Source: SAR324 cluster bacterium | GTDB lineage: Bacteria; SAR324; NAC60-12 | Assembly (NCBI GenBank): GCA_028281495.1 | Contig: JANQJU010000033.1 | Coordinates: forward strand, 186,001 to 250,000 | Reading direction: 5' to 3' | DNA: 64,000 bases | Part shown: positions 32,803 through 41,926 of the stretch, piece by piece | Position numbering within the stretch: the stretch's first letter is position 1 | How the letters are laid out: every line of letters starts with the position of its first letter | Made by a program: the position numbers and the translations under genes | Notes under the pieces: model-generated | The model's database searches: none | The model's input: the letters and a program-made list of their open reading frames with translations, nothing else | What the model was told of the DNA's origin: nothing

Positions 32803-34758
32803 ATGTCAGAAATACAATGGCTGGATGAAGAATCATCCGTAACTTTCCAAAGATTGTTACCCCGACTACAACAGCGCTATCAGGGCCTAGGGGAGGATGT
32901 ATCAGTACAGGAGTGGCACTCATTTGTGCATCGATTGGAAACCCATTTCAAAAGCGTATTTAGGCTTTTAGTCAATCTTTATGGCCAGCGTTATGATTTC
33001 TTTTATCACTTAGAAGAGATTATATCGCTTGCTATGGAAATGGGGCATCGACGTCCCAAAGAGCTGAAAGAATTAGATACTGAGCGTGAAACCAATCCCA
33101 CTTGGTTTCAAAGCAATGAAATGGTAGGCGGTATGTGTTATGTTGACCTTTTCGCAGAAGACCTCAGAAACCTAAAAGAAAAAATTCCGTATTTTAAAAA
33201 ATTAGGATTGAATTATTTGCATCTCATGCCGTTATTCCTTTGTCCAGAAGGAGAAAGCGATGGGGGATATGCTGTCAGTAGTTACCGGGATGTCAACCCC
33301 AAACTAGGCACGATGGAAGAACTAGCGGATTTGGCCAAGGAACTCCGCAAAAACAATATCAGCCTTGTTATTGACTTTATTTTTAACCACACCTCGGATG
33401 AACACGAATGGGCACAAAAAGCACTAGCCGGGGATCCGGAATATAAAAAGTATTACTGGATTTTTGAAGATAAAGAACTGATTGATCAATACCAACAGTA
33501 TGTCCGTGATATCTTCCCAGAGCGAGGCAAAAGCTATACTTATCGTCCGGAAATTAAAAGTTGGGTATGGACAACATTTTACTCCGTGCAATGGGACCTC
33601 AATTATTCCAATCCAGAAGTTTTTCGACGGATGTTAGGAGAAATGTTATTTCTGGCAAATATTGGAGTGGAGGTGTTACGCATGGACGCGGTTGCCTTTA
33701 TCTGGAAGATGCTGGGAACCGACTGCGAAAACCGACCAGAAGCCCACATGATCTTGCAAGCTTACAATTCCTTACTACGCATTGCAGCTCCAGCAGTATT
33801 ATTTAAATCAGAAGCCATTGTGCATCCGGATGAGGTGGCTCGCTATATCAGTCCAAACGAATGTCAGCTGTCTTATCACCCACTCCTGATGGCGTTGCTT
33901 TGGAATTCTTTGGCAACCCGCGAAGTGAAGTTGCTTCAACTTTCCATGCGCAACCGATTTCAAATTCATCCAGATTGTGTCTGGGTAAATTATGTCCGCT
34001 GCCATGACGACATTGGCTGGACTTTCGATGACGCGGAAGCGTGGAGTTTAGGTATCAATGGACACGATCACCGACAATTTCTAAATTCTTTTTTTTCAGG
34101 AAGGTTTCCCGGTAGCTTTGCCCGGGGGGTACCTTTTCAAGAAAACCCACAGACTGGGGATGCTCGAATTTCAGGGACACTGGCATCATTGTGTGGATTG
34201 GAAAAAGCTCTGCAACAGGAAGACGAAGGTGAAAAAGAATTGTCTATCCAACGCATTTTACTCGTGCACAGCGTCATTCTTAGCATCGGTGGTATCCCAT
34301 TGCTTTATTTAGGAGACGAGGTGGCCATGTTGAATGACTATTCCTATGTGAACGATCCAGCAAAAGCGAATGACACGCGCTGGGTGAATCGGCCTGCAAA
34401 AGACTGGAAAAAGGACACAGACATCACCGAAACCTCTGATACACCACAAGGTCGAGTCTTCGATCAGATTTGTCATTTGATTCAACTTCGAAAGCAGTAT
34501 CCCGTGTTTGCAAGCTCTCAAATGGAAATTGTCAATACTGGCAATGACCATATATTTAGCTACTTACGCCGAAACTCCGGACAACAGTTAGTTGTGGTTG
34601 CAAACTTTACAGAGCGCCCGCAGACCGTGAATGCCAATGAAGTGAGACTGCATGGAGGATATCGTTTTACTGATATTATTTCAGATCAAACGATTACTTT
34701 GGACCAAGACTTGGTCTTGGAACCATATCAATTTCGTTGGATGCTCAAACAAAACTGA
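32803..34758 (+). CDS. Amylosucrase (GH13 subfamily 4)
   Basis: A 651-residue glucansucrase-type enzyme that splits sucrose and adds glucose to an alpha-1,4-glucan, releasing fructose. The helical N-terminal domain (1-90), the (beta/alpha)8 barrel and the C-terminal beta domain follow the amylosucrase plan. Catalytic residues fit D295 (RMDAVAFIW), E337 (KSEAIV) and D402 (RCHDDIGW); their spacing of 42 and 65 residues equals that of the Neisseria polysaccharea enzyme (286/328/393). No signal peptide is present, so it acts in the cytoplasm on imported substrate. It follows a complete sugar importer. A related sucrose hydrolase or phosphorylase activity cannot be excluded. Confidence 0.9.
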   Translation: MSEIQWLDEESSVTFQRLLPRLQQRYQGLGEDVSVQEWHSFVHRLETHFKSVFRLLVNLYGQRYDFFYHLEEIISLAMEMGHRRPKELKELDTERETNPTWFQSNEMVGGMCYVDLFAEDLRNLKEKIPYFKKLGLNYLHLMPLFLCPEGESDGGYAVSSYRDVNPKLGTMEELADLAKELRKNNISLVIDFIFNHTSDEHEWAQKALAGDPEYKKYYWIFEDKELIDQYQQYVRDIFPERGKSYTYRPEIKSWVWTTFYSVQWDLNYSNPEVFRRMLGEMLFLANIGVEVLRMDAVAFIWKMLGTDCENRPEAHMILQAYNSLLRIAAPAVLFKSEAIVHPDEVARYISPNECQLSYHPLLMALLWNSLATREVKLLQLSMRNRFQIHPDCVWVNYVRCHDDIGWTFDDAEAWSLGINGHDHRQFLNSFFSGRFPGSFARGVPFQENPQTGDARISGTLASLCGLEKALQQEDEGEKELSIQRILLVHSVILSIGGIPLLYLGDEVAMLNDYSYVNDPAKANDTRWVNRPAKDWKKDTDITETSDTPQGRVFDQICHLIQLRKQYPVFASSQMEIVNTGNDHIFSYLRRNSGQQLVVVANFTERPQTVNANEVRLHGGYRFTDIISDQTITLDQDLVLEPYQFRWMLKQN

Positions 34759-34939
34759 AAATACTTTGAAAACAATACTTCTCTTTGTTAGCGTGATTTT
34801 TGCTTAACAAATTTTTTGTGGCGCTTTGATTGATGGATGGAAGGGACAGGAGGAGGTCGACTCAATCTTCTATCAGAAAACTCAGTGCCAATGATAGGAA
34901 TCTTTGATTCCATACCAATTCATTCCATCAGGAGGCAAA

Positions 34940-35215
34940 ATGAAGTACGAAACTGAAACAATTGCTGCAGATGACGACGGAACCATTGCAGTAGGAAACC
35001 TCACAAAACTTGGCTACGATCTCATTTGTGTGATTCCTACGGTCTTTCAAAAAGATGGTGAAGACCGCCTTCGTGTTGTTGAGTTTGAAGTTATTCATAA
35101 ACCGTACTCCGTATTTGACCACGGAGATGATCGATACAATGAATACAATAAACTTAAACAGCCCGGTGACGAGAATGCACATAAAGACAGCATCACACCG
35201 TTTTATAAGCCATAA
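34940..35215 (+). CDS. Small acidic hypothetical protein
   Basis: A 91-residue soluble protein. The start at 34940 is chosen because AGGAGG lies four bases upstream; an in-frame ATG twelve codons earlier lacks a site. The sequence is rich in Asp, Glu, Tyr and Lys, has no signal peptide or membrane helix, and ends in ITPFYKP. No family recognised. It follows the amylosucrase gene by 181 bp on the same strand and may be transcribed alone. The coding call rests on the good ribosome site. Confidence 0.65.
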   Translation: MKYETETIAADDDGTIAVGNLTKLGYDLICVIPTVFQKDGEDRLRVVEFEVIHKPYSVFDHGDDRYNEYNKLKQPGDENAHKDSITPFYKP

Positions 35216-35236
35216 CCCCGTTCTCCATTTTACCTT

Positions 35237-35257
35237 CTCGCCCTCGACGAGGGCGAG
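35237..35257. terminator. Perfect hairpin between convergent genes
   Basis: CTCGCCCTC and GAGGGCGAG form a perfect 9-bp GC-rich stem with a GAC loop, 21 bases after the small acidic gene. It lies before the convergent deaminase gene. There is no T tract on either strand, so it may be a bidirectional 3'-end structure rather than a classical terminator. Confidence 0.45.
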
Positions 35258-35314
35258 ATTGCCAGGCCCCTCACCTAATTAGTTCACGATATACATTGCT
35301 CTCCACACTACAAA

Positions 35315-35770
35315 TCACTTCCAAAACCTTTGATGTATCAGCATTCCCTCTGCTTCTAAGATGGGTCCAAAAACTTGAGTTGTTTTACGCCCTTTTGCAA
35401 AGATTTCTTGGCAAGGAATTACAAGGCTCCCACCCGTTATTTCGCCAAGTGATTTTGCCGAACACCCAAATACGACAGCTCGAATTCCTGCCCAGTAGAT
35501 AGCACCAGCACACATCGCACAGGGTTCGGTGCTTGTGAATAAAACACTCTGTGCCCGTGTTGCAGAATCGAATTGTTGACATGCCATACTAACGAGGTTC
35601 AGCTCAGCATGACGGGTAGCATCCTGTTCTGTATTCACTGTATTTTCAGCAGTCAGCAAAACAATACCTTCTTTAACCAGCAAGGCACCAAAGGGGTGAT
35701 TGCCATTTTTTTCGGCTTGCTCCGCCACAGCATAGGACTGTCGAATAAATTCCTCGTGGTTGGTTTGCAT
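35315..35770 (-). CDS. Nucleoside/guanine deaminase, cytidine-deaminase fold
   Basis: A 151-residue cytosolic zinc deaminase. The zinc site is complete: HAE in TRHAELNLV and PCAMC in STEPCAMCAGAIYW, with the catalytic Glu in HAE. The short loop and GSLVIPC/VFGCSAKSLG pattern resemble guanine deaminase-like and general nucleoside deaminases more than the tRNA-specific TadA, though TadA cannot be excluded. Length is typical for the family. AAAAGG precedes the ATG. It stands alone between two plus-strand hypotheticals, so context does not define its substrate. Confidence 0.85.
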   Translation of the reverse strand: MQTNHEEFIRQSYAVAEQAEKNGNHPFGALLVKEGIVLLTAENTVNTEQDATRHAELNLVSMACQQFDSATRAQSVLFTSTEPCAMCAGAIYWAGIRAVVFGCSAKSLGEITGGSLVIPCQEIFAKGRKTTQVFGPILEAEGMLIHQRFWK

Positions 35771-35862
35771 AAGGACCTTTTAAAAAAAAATATTATCATG
35801 GAAGAGATTGAGTAAATGGAATGAATGCTGCTTTTTAGACCGTAACTACAATGGAGGCTGCT

Positions 35863-36534
35863 ATGTTCGGTTTATTCAAAAAAAAGAAATCTCTCAAATC
35901 AGAGGTTTATAGCCACACCACTCAGAGGAAAGATTGGGAAAAAGTTTTGGATGAATTGTTTATCAAAGTCATCCACCCGTCTCAAAATGGTCTGGCGGTG
36001 ATTTCCAATACCTCAAAAACCAACGAACGAGACACCGTTGGGAATGTCACCGCTAGGCTCACTTTACGCATAAAAGAAGCGTTACCTGGTAACGTGAAGA
36101 CTTCAATTCGGAAGGTGACACTTCAACAATTTGCAAAGATGTTTGCACTCCGTTCTCAGCACTCTCCTGCCAGTTACGATTGCTACAAAATCAAACATGT
36201 GGGTCTTCCCAACAATGCTTTGATCTATTTTATTGAGCAATCAAAGCGTAAAGCGATCCTTGTTTTTTCTTCTCCTATCTTGCAGCGAGAATTACAGCAT
36301 CTTGCTGAAGCAACGAGTGAAATCTTAAAATCGGGAGAGCATGCGGTGGTGGACGATACTCCTCTCAAGGTGCCCTCTGCCATTGCACGGCATCAGTTTG
36401 CACGAACGGATCTGAAAATTCTTAAGGAACGGCTCACCTATCTAGAAGATTTGGATGATCCTTCTCCTAAAGAACAAAAAGAGCGGGAAGACTTGGAAGA
36501 TTTTGTTATCCGGCACATGAAGTCGAATTTTTAA
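35863..36534 (+). CDS. Hypothetical protein with Lys-rich N terminus
   Basis: A 223-residue protein starting MFGLFKKKKSLKS, a basic amphipathic start often seen in membrane-adhering cytosolic proteins. The start at 35863 has GGAGG seven bases upstream. The middle (60-150) appears as an alpha/beta domain without motifs I recognise; the C-terminal about 40 residues are charged and helical. Its stop codon overlaps that of the convergent CNNM gene (36531-36534). Function unknown. Confidence 0.7.
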   Translation: MFGLFKKKKSLKSEVYSHTTQRKDWEKVLDELFIKVIHPSQNGLAVISNTSKTNERDTVGNVTARLTLRIKEALPGNVKTSIRKVTLQQFAKMFALRSQHSPASYDCYKIKHVGLPNNALIYFIEQSKRKAILVFSSPILQRELQHLAEATSEILKSGEHAVVDDTPLKVPSAIARHQFARTDLKILKERLTYLEDLDDPSPKEQKEREDLEDFVIRHMKSNF

Positions 36535-37592
36535 GAAACTCTTGGTATCGGAGCTTCTTGTGCAGCAATTGGATCTTGTTGGCGCACTGTCGCAATCCCC
36601 CTCAAAAGCCTTCCTAGTAAATCGGCACCTGTGATAATGCGATGTTCGTCGCCACGCCAATACAATATCAGATCATGGTCAATCACATCGTCTTCCGAAT
36701 GTTCTGGGTTAACTCGCAATTTGGGTAACAGATCGCCCAAATTCACGTTGGGATCCGTTACCAAGTGGGGTCGATGGCAATAAGCATAAGGACGAAACGG
36801 CTCCTTCTTATATAGAGCATCTCGGAGAAACGCATCGGAGTCTAGAACCAGTTTGGGGTGGCCTTCCATGTCGGTGAGAATGATCCATTTTTTCTCAGAA
36901 ATTTGTATTTTTTGTAGAAAAGGATCGGTGGGAATACGCTCCATTTCAGGAAACACAGGCAGGTCCAAAATAGAAGGCAAAGGAATCACACTCATGGGAT
37001 CTACGATTTCTCCTTCTTGGGAAACTTTCAAATCATCCAAAGACAAGAAGTTCAGAGCACCACGTCCCTCGGTTTTGCCAATGTCCGAACTTTTAGCAGA
37101 CATGTGCTTCTCAAGCATGATCTTGAAGCTTTTCTCCTGAAAATAGGTAATACCCTCAGGCCCCAGCCACCAATCTAGAAGCATTGCAGATGGTTTGGCC
37201 AATATGTAAAAAAGCTTTTGATAGAGCCGTACCACAGGAGCAAAAAAGGCCCCCATTTGTAATGCATTTCGGGAAAAATAGGCTTGTGGAACGATTTCAC
37301 CAAAAAGTGTGATGCCAACGGTTGAAAAAACAAAGGCAACGACTCCAGTCATAATGGAGTCGGAAAGGAGAGTCAGGAGGCAATTCACGCTGACATTGCC
37401 CCAAAGCAAAGTAGTGAGTAATAAATTTGCATCTTTACGCAAGGCTAGCACACGAATAGCGGCTTTATCGCCACTTTCCGCTCGAATTTCCAATTGCAAA
37501 CGTCCTAGCCCAAATAATCCTAATGTTAGCCCAGAAAACATTGCTGATTGCATGAAGCATAAGACAATGCCGGGCACAATGAATAGGTCCAT
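36531..37592 (-). CDS. CNNM/DUF21 transmembrane transporter-like protein
   Basis: A 353-residue membrane protein. The first about 165 residues form the CNNM (DUF21) membrane domain, with the signature FSGLTLGLFGL near residue 19 and LRKDANLLLTTLLWGN and FGEIVPQAYFSR further on. The rest resembles a diverged CBS pair (KKWIILTDMEGHPKLVL; DHDLILYWRGDEHRIITGADLL). Relatives (CorB/CorC, CNNM) export Mg2+ or regulate cation balance. No CorC/HlyC C-terminal domain is seen. It overlaps the neighbouring stop codon tail to tail. The ribosome site is weak, so the start is less certain. Confidence 0.82.
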   Translation of the reverse strand: MDLFIVPGIVLCFMQSAMFSGLTLGLFGLGRLQLEIRAESGDKAAIRVLALRKDANLLLTTLLWGNVSVNCLLTLLSDSIMTGVVAFVFSTVGITLFGEIVPQAYFSRNALQMGAFFAPVVRLYQKLFYILAKPSAMLLDWWLGPEGITYFQEKSFKIMLEKHMSAKSSDIGKTEGRGALNFLSLDDLKVSQEGEIVDPMSVIPLPSILDLPVFPEMERIPTDPFLQKIQISEKKWIILTDMEGHPKLVLDSDAFLRDALYKKEPFRPYAYCHRPHLVTDPNVNLGDLLPKLRVNPEHSEDDVIDHDLILYWRGDEHRIITGADLLGRLLRGIATVRQQDPIAAQEAPIPRVS

Positions 37593-37700
37593 ATCCCAAT
37601 ATCAAAAGTTAAGAAAATGAGAGAACATCCCTTCTGGATCCTCGCTCTGGTGTCGCTAAAAGCATCCAAAACAATACAGCCAATATATGGGATATACAAG

Positions 37701-37756
37701 TGGGATACCGTGCCAACTCGCACTCAAGGCAAGGGTCCTACCAATTGATTATCAGA
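37701..37756 (-). pseudogene. Possible decayed tRNA-Gly remnant
   Basis: Read on the minus strand, this stretch has a D-loop-like AATTGGTAG, an anticodon-loop-like TTGCC as in tRNA-Gly(GCC), and CGAGTT followed by TATCCCA as in a T arm and 3' acceptor strand. The 5' TCTGATA pairs with TATCCCA at five of seven positions. The whole is about 56 nt, too short for a tRNA, and the anticodon stem does not pair. It could be a tRNA remnant or chance. Confidence 0.25.
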
Positions 37757-37861
37757 TTGAATCGTTATTGGAGCAATGGTAATTTTGCGAGTTATTATGC
37801 AGAAATTACAAACTCTCTCGTATTGCAATTGCAAACGTTTTATCCGCAGAAAGGAACCTCT

Positions 37862-38446
37862 ATGAGTGAAGAAAAGAAAGATGAAACTATGGAAGCCGCT
37901 GGCATGATGTCTCGAATGCTCAAGTCTCGGACAGTGGTCATTTCCGAAGCCGTAAATGCTGAATTGGCAGCAAAAGTTGTCAATCAGCTCATCCTGTTGG
38001 AACAAGATTCACCTGAAGACCCCATCAACGTTTTTATCAACTGTCCCGGTGGAGAAGTCTTTTCCGGTTTTGCGATATACGACATGCTTCATTTTATCAG
38101 TTGTCCTGTCACAACGGTGGTTACTGGTTTTGTGGCGAGTATGGGTTCTATCCTAAGTCTAGCCGCGTCTCCAGGTTGCCGTTACGCTCTACCTAATGCC
38201 AAGGTGATGATTCATCAACCTTTGCTGATGGGCTATCAAGGACGTGCTACCGATCTGGAGATCCAAGCAAACGAAATTTTAAAAACACGTGACACGATTA
38301 TTGATATTTATTGTAAGAACACCGGAAGAACTTATGAAGAAATCAAGCGTGCGATTGATCGAGACAATTGGTTTACCTCAGAAGAGGCATTGGAATTCGG
38401 ATTATTGGATGCCGTTGTTTCGTCGCGTTCTGATCTGAAGAAATAG
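37862..38446 (+). CDS. clpP: ATP-dependent Clp protease proteolytic subunit
   Basis: A 194-residue ClpP-type serine peptidase, the barrel subunit degrading unfolded proteins fed by a Clp ATPase. The catalytic triad is Ser93 (VASMGS), His118 (MIHQPL) and Asp168 (DRDNWF). The start at 37862 is supported by AAGGA ten bases upstream and by normal ClpP length; the open frame continues upstream without support. No clpX, clpA or trigger-factor gene is adjacent, unlike many clpP loci, so this may be a second clpP copy. Its 3' end overlaps the convergent lnt gene by 45 bp. Confidence 0.92.
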   Translation: MSEEKKDETMEAAGMMSRMLKSRTVVISEAVNAELAAKVVNQLILLEQDSPEDPINVFINCPGGEVFSGFAIYDMLHFISCPVTTVVTGFVASMGSILSLAASPGCRYALPNAKVMIHQPLLMGYQGRATDLEIQANEILKTRDTIIDIYCKNTGRTYEEIKRAIDRDNWFTSEEALEFGLLDAVVSSRSDLKK

Positions 38447-39952
38447 AAACAATCCCATATACCCCACCATCATTCCCACACAGGGCCAATAACCATATCG
38501 GACGTATCCTGTGTGGGATAGCCTTTGCTCCACTTCTACAATGGCAGCATGGTCTACATAATTGACCTTGCCTGATTCCCCTTCAATATGGACGGTGTGC
38601 CCCCCATTACTCACAATAACATAATCACGTTCTACTTCGATTGCTCTCAAACGAGTGAGGCGAATATGCTGATCCATCGCCACAGCATCAAACCATTGCG
38701 CATTCACCAGTCCCACAAAAAATTCACTATTTTGGAGCACCCGATGCCGGTGTAACTGGGAAAAAACGGTTTCAAAACAAATCTGAATACCAAACTGGAA
38801 ACTTTCCCCTTTCCACACTTCGGAAGTCGTTCCAGGATAATACTCTGGAATCTGAGGGATCGCTTTTTGAGGAAATATAGAATTCCAACCTGAAGGAAAA
38901 TACTCTGCAAACGGTACCAATTGGCGCTTGTCATACCGTTCAAATAAAAAATGGTTTGAATGAAGGAAATAGGCGGAATTGAAATAGTGCCAGGTTTTAC
39001 TCAAAGGATTGGGCTTCCGAGCATTTGATCCCAATACCAATGCGGATTTGTAAGAAGAAAAAGTTCGAAACAATTCTACAAGCAATTTCCCCTCTTCCAC
39101 CAAGCCCGGATACGCAGTTTCTGGCCAGATAACGAGGGATGCTTTCGCGTGTTCTAATATCCCTATGGACCGCTGCCGATAAGATTCTAAAATTTCTCTA
39201 TACTTTTCAACGTCATACAGGTTTTCCAAAGGAACGCGGCCGGGCACCAACAAGATCGGTATGCTCTTTAAAGGCACAGTCACCACTTTCTCCACAGTCA
39301 CCACTTTCTCAGCATTCACTGGAGACGATGTTAGTGACGATTCAAGCATTGTAGAAACCATCACTCCACTCAGTATTGCTGCACTCAGCCCTCCACCTAG
39401 AACGCGCAGAGATAACTTTGGCAAAGTCAACACCCAGGCAATTCCAGCAGAGGAAGTCGTTATTAAAAAAGTGAGTCCAATGCTGCCAAAATGCTGGATG
39501 AAAGGAACTTGCCAGGAAACAACAGGCTGAGAAACAGCCATTGTTCCCCAAGGGACCCCCCCAAAGGGAAGATATTCCAACACCACTTCTTGCAGTGTGA
39601 AAACAATAGGAAAACTGAGACAAGGGGAACCACCCAGTTGTTGGAGCCAACGGCACAGCCCCAAAACACATGCGGGAAAACATGCCAAGAGCCCTATCGC
39701 CCCCAGCCCAAAAAACAACGCATGCATCCAAGACTGGCCTGCTGCATTCAATAAAGTGTCTGGGAGCCAACGAAACAAAAAACCATACCACACCATCCCA
39801 ATCCCCCAACCGCGAACAAACCAACGGGCAGGGGTGGCTTCGGTGGAGATAAACACATACAGGACCGGAACCCAAGCAATCCAAGCAACAATAGCAAAGG
39901 TTTCTTGAAGAGAAGAAAGGACCAAAAATAGGGGGGAAAGGAGGAGTATCAT
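38402..39952 (-). CDS. lnt: Apolipoprotein N-acyltransferase
   Basis: A 516-residue inner-membrane enzyme that adds the third acyl chain to lipoproteins on the periplasmic side. Several N-terminal helices are followed by a nitrilase-like domain with the catalytic residues Glu (LVIWPETAYPG), Lys (KRQLVPFAEYFP) and Cys (GIQICFETVF). The start at 39952 puts the first hydrophobic helix at the N terminus and falls 1 bp after the stop of the response-regulator gene; an ATG at 40000 (16 residues longer) overlaps that gene and is an alternative. The C terminus overlaps clpP. It would mature the many lipoproteins in this window. Confidence 0.92.
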   Translation of the reverse strand: MILLLSPLFLVLSSLQETFAIVAWIAWVPVLYVFISTEATPARWFVRGWGIGMVWYGFLFRWLPDTLLNAAGQSWMHALFFGLGAIGLLACFPACVLGLCRWLQQLGGSPCLSFPIVFTLQEVVLEYLPFGGVPWGTMAVSQPVVSWQVPFIQHFGSIGLTFLITTSSAGIAWVLTLPKLSLRVLGGGLSAAILSGVMVSTMLESSLTSSPVNAEKVVTVEKVVTVPLKSIPILLVPGRVPLENLYDVEKYREILESYRQRSIGILEHAKASLVIWPETAYPGLVEEGKLLVELFRTFSSYKSALVLGSNARKPNPLSKTWHYFNSAYFLHSNHFLFERYDKRQLVPFAEYFPSGWNSIFPQKAIPQIPEYYPGTTSEVWKGESFQFGIQICFETVFSQLHRHRVLQNSEFFVGLVNAQWFDAVAMDQHIRLTRLRAIEVERDYVIVSNGGHTVHIEGESGKVNYVDHAAIVEVEQRLSHTGYVRYGYWPCVGMMVGYMGLFLFLQIRTRRNNGIQ

Positions 39953-39953
39953 T

Positions 39954-40331
39954 TTACTGGTTGGAACCAACCCATTGATCAACTTTGTGGAGCAAAACAT
40001 CCCGCTTGACCGGTTTGGTTACAAAATCATCACAACCCGCGTCTTTGGCTTTTTCCTCATCCCCTTTCATCGCGTGTGCCGTGACCGCAATAATGGGAAT
40101 GGAACAAGTCTTTGAATGTTGCTTCAATTGTTTCGCAATTTCCCAACCAGAAATGTGAGGCAAACGCATATCCAGCAAAATCAAATCAGGCTGCCGAGTT
40201 TCAATGGTTGTAAATGCCTCACGAGCATCAGAGATCATTTCCAATCGGTATTCCTTCTTTCTTTTTCGGAAGATATCTTCAATAAGTAGTTGATTATTCT
40301 CGTTATCTTCCACCAACAGGATGGTTTTCAT
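39954..40331 (-). CDS. Single-domain CheY-like response regulator
   Basis: A 125-residue receiver protein with no output domain. The acidic pocket is E8-D9, the phosphoacceptor is D54 (LILLDMRLP), then T/S switch IIAVTAHAM and K in FVTKPVKRD. The DNENNQ start and AHAMKGDEEKA segment are typical of receivers fed by hybrid histidine kinases. No kinase lies next to it. It is upstream of lnt by 1 bp on the same strand and divergent from the receiver-SpoIIE gene at 40553. Partner unknown. Confidence 0.9.
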   Translation of the reverse strand: MKTILLVEDNENNQLLIEDIFRKRKKEYRLEMISDAREAFTTIETRQPDLILLDMRLPHISGWEIAKQLKQHSKTCSIPIIAVTAHAMKGDEEKAKDAGCDDFVTKPVKRDVLLHKVDQWVGSNQ

Positions 40332-40552
40332 ACAACAATAATAAAGAAGAATCTAAAATTCGTGATGGGGCGTCTAATAATCAAAATTGTCTCACCTTGA
40401 ATTTATAGGGTCAAGTGTTCGCAAACAGAAGCACATCGAAGCTCCCGGAATCATCTTGATTATCTTGGCTAGGTAATGAGAATGACGGGTTCTTCTTTTG
40501 GCAAATGGCATGATTTTCTGGTTCCCAAACTTTCAGTTCCAAGGAGGCTCTG

Positions 40553-41830
40553 GTGGGATTTTTTAGTAAATCGAAACTCAAGGCGGCAAAAACAGTAGAG
40601 AAAAAAGTCAAACGTCATACCATCTTGATAGTCGATGATGAAGAGGCTAACTTGCGTGCCATTTCTCGAGTATTGGATGAAGAGTTCGATCTGATCATTG
40701 CGCATGATGGACAAGAAGCTCTGGAATTCGTGACAAACGATCCCGATCCCGAGCACATCCATTTGATAATCTCAGACCAACGCATGCCCAAACTAACGGG
40801 AGTGGAATTCCTCCGACAAACCATCCCGATCATCCCTAAAACCATCCGTATGATTTTAACTGGTTTCACGGATATTGAGGCCATTATTGATTCCATCAAT
40901 GAAGGCCAGATTTACAAATTTATTACTAAACCTATAGAGCCGAATGAGTTGCTATTGACGGTGCAACGCGCTCTGGAAGCCTATGAACTGGAAATGCGCA
41001 ATGTGGAATTGATCCGAGAGCTACAATCCCTTAATGCCAATCTAGAACAAAAAGTACGGCAGCGCACTCAAGAGTTGGAATTCAAAACGCAACAGATGTT
41101 GGATGAATTGGAGCAAGCCAAAGAAACTCAAGCATCTCTGCTCCCAGAAACACCGCCTGCGATCCCCAAAGTTAAAATTGCAGGCAAATACACGCCGATG
41201 GAACAAATTGGAGGCGATTTTTATAATATCTTTCCTCTGGATTCAGAAAATTTTGGCATTGTGGTTGCCGATGTCACGGGACATGGCGTTCCGGCAGCAC
41301 TGATTTCTTTCATGCTCTCCGGTATCTTTTCCAATAATGTGCATGCAGGCCTTTCTTCCAAGCTGGTCATCGAACTCGTGAATGAGCATTTGTATAACCG
41401 CATCCAGGAAGGAAAGTTTGCCACCATGTTCTATGGAATTTACAATGCGGAGCAACAATCTTTTCTGTTTACTAATGCTGGGCACCCGCCAGGATTGGTC
41501 CTGCGCAAATCATCCAATCAGATTCTCCAGCTCAGTGCCTCTGGCCTTGTCGTTGGCCTGATGCCAAATGAAATTGCGGCCTATGAGGAACAACTGTTCC
41601 AATGCCAGCCCGGTGATAAGATTTTGATTTATACTGACGGTATTATCGAATTGATGGACGACAATCAGGAAGCAATTGGCTTGAAACGTCTCTCTCAATG
41701 GTTGGACGCTCATCGTGATTTGCCTATCGAGGCTTTGGTAGAAAAAGTTTATGAGCTTGGACAAGCCTATTCTGCTCACACCGGATTTGATGATGATATC
41801 ACCCTGGTCGGCTTAGAAGTTTTGGAGTGA
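40553..41830 (+). CDS. Receiver-coiled coil-SpoIIE phosphatase
   Basis: A 425-residue cytosolic response regulator with phosphatase output. The receiver (about 22-140) has DDEE, phosphoacceptor D75 (LIISDQRMP), T in MILTGFTD and K in FITKPIEP. A coiled coil (about 145-190, LEQKVRQRTQELE) leads to the SpoIIE/PP2C domain (about 195-424) with GGDFYN, VADVTGHG, YTDGIIEL and FDDDITL. Translation starts at GTG 40553, five bases after AAGGAGG. Compared with the phosphatases at 9-1574 and 14107-16137 it keeps the standard GGDFYN motif. It is divergent from the single receiver gene. Confidence 0.92.
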   Translation: MGFFSKSKLKAAKTVEKKVKRHTILIVDDEEANLRAISRVLDEEFDLIIAHDGQEALEFVTNDPDPEHIHLIISDQRMPKLTGVEFLRQTIPIIPKTIRMILTGFTDIEAIIDSINEGQIYKFITKPIEPNELLLTVQRALEAYELEMRNVELIRELQSLNANLEQKVRQRTQELEFKTQQMLDELEQAKETQASLLPETPPAIPKVKIAGKYTPMEQIGGDFYNIFPLDSENFGIVVADVTGHGVPAALISFMLSGIFSNNVHAGLSSKLVIELVNEHLYNRIQEGKFATMFYGIYNAEQQSFLFTNAGHPPGLVLRKSSNQILQLSASGLVVGLMPNEIAAYEEQLFQCQPGDKILIYTDGIIELMDDNQEAIGLKRLSQWLDAHRDLPIEALVEKVYELGQAYSAHTGFDDDITLVGLEVLE

Positions 41831-41926
41831 CATCCCCCCACGATTGACTTCCTCTTGCTGCAAGCGGTATCCTCTTTCATTTGAAGCTTGTAACGATTCC
41901 AACCGTTTTCCTCCATCCCATTTCCC

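Noticed and set aside
37700..37861. N-terminal extension of ClpP
   Set aside because: The extra 54 residues do not resemble ClpP; the ATG at 37862 has a ribosome site and gives the normal length.
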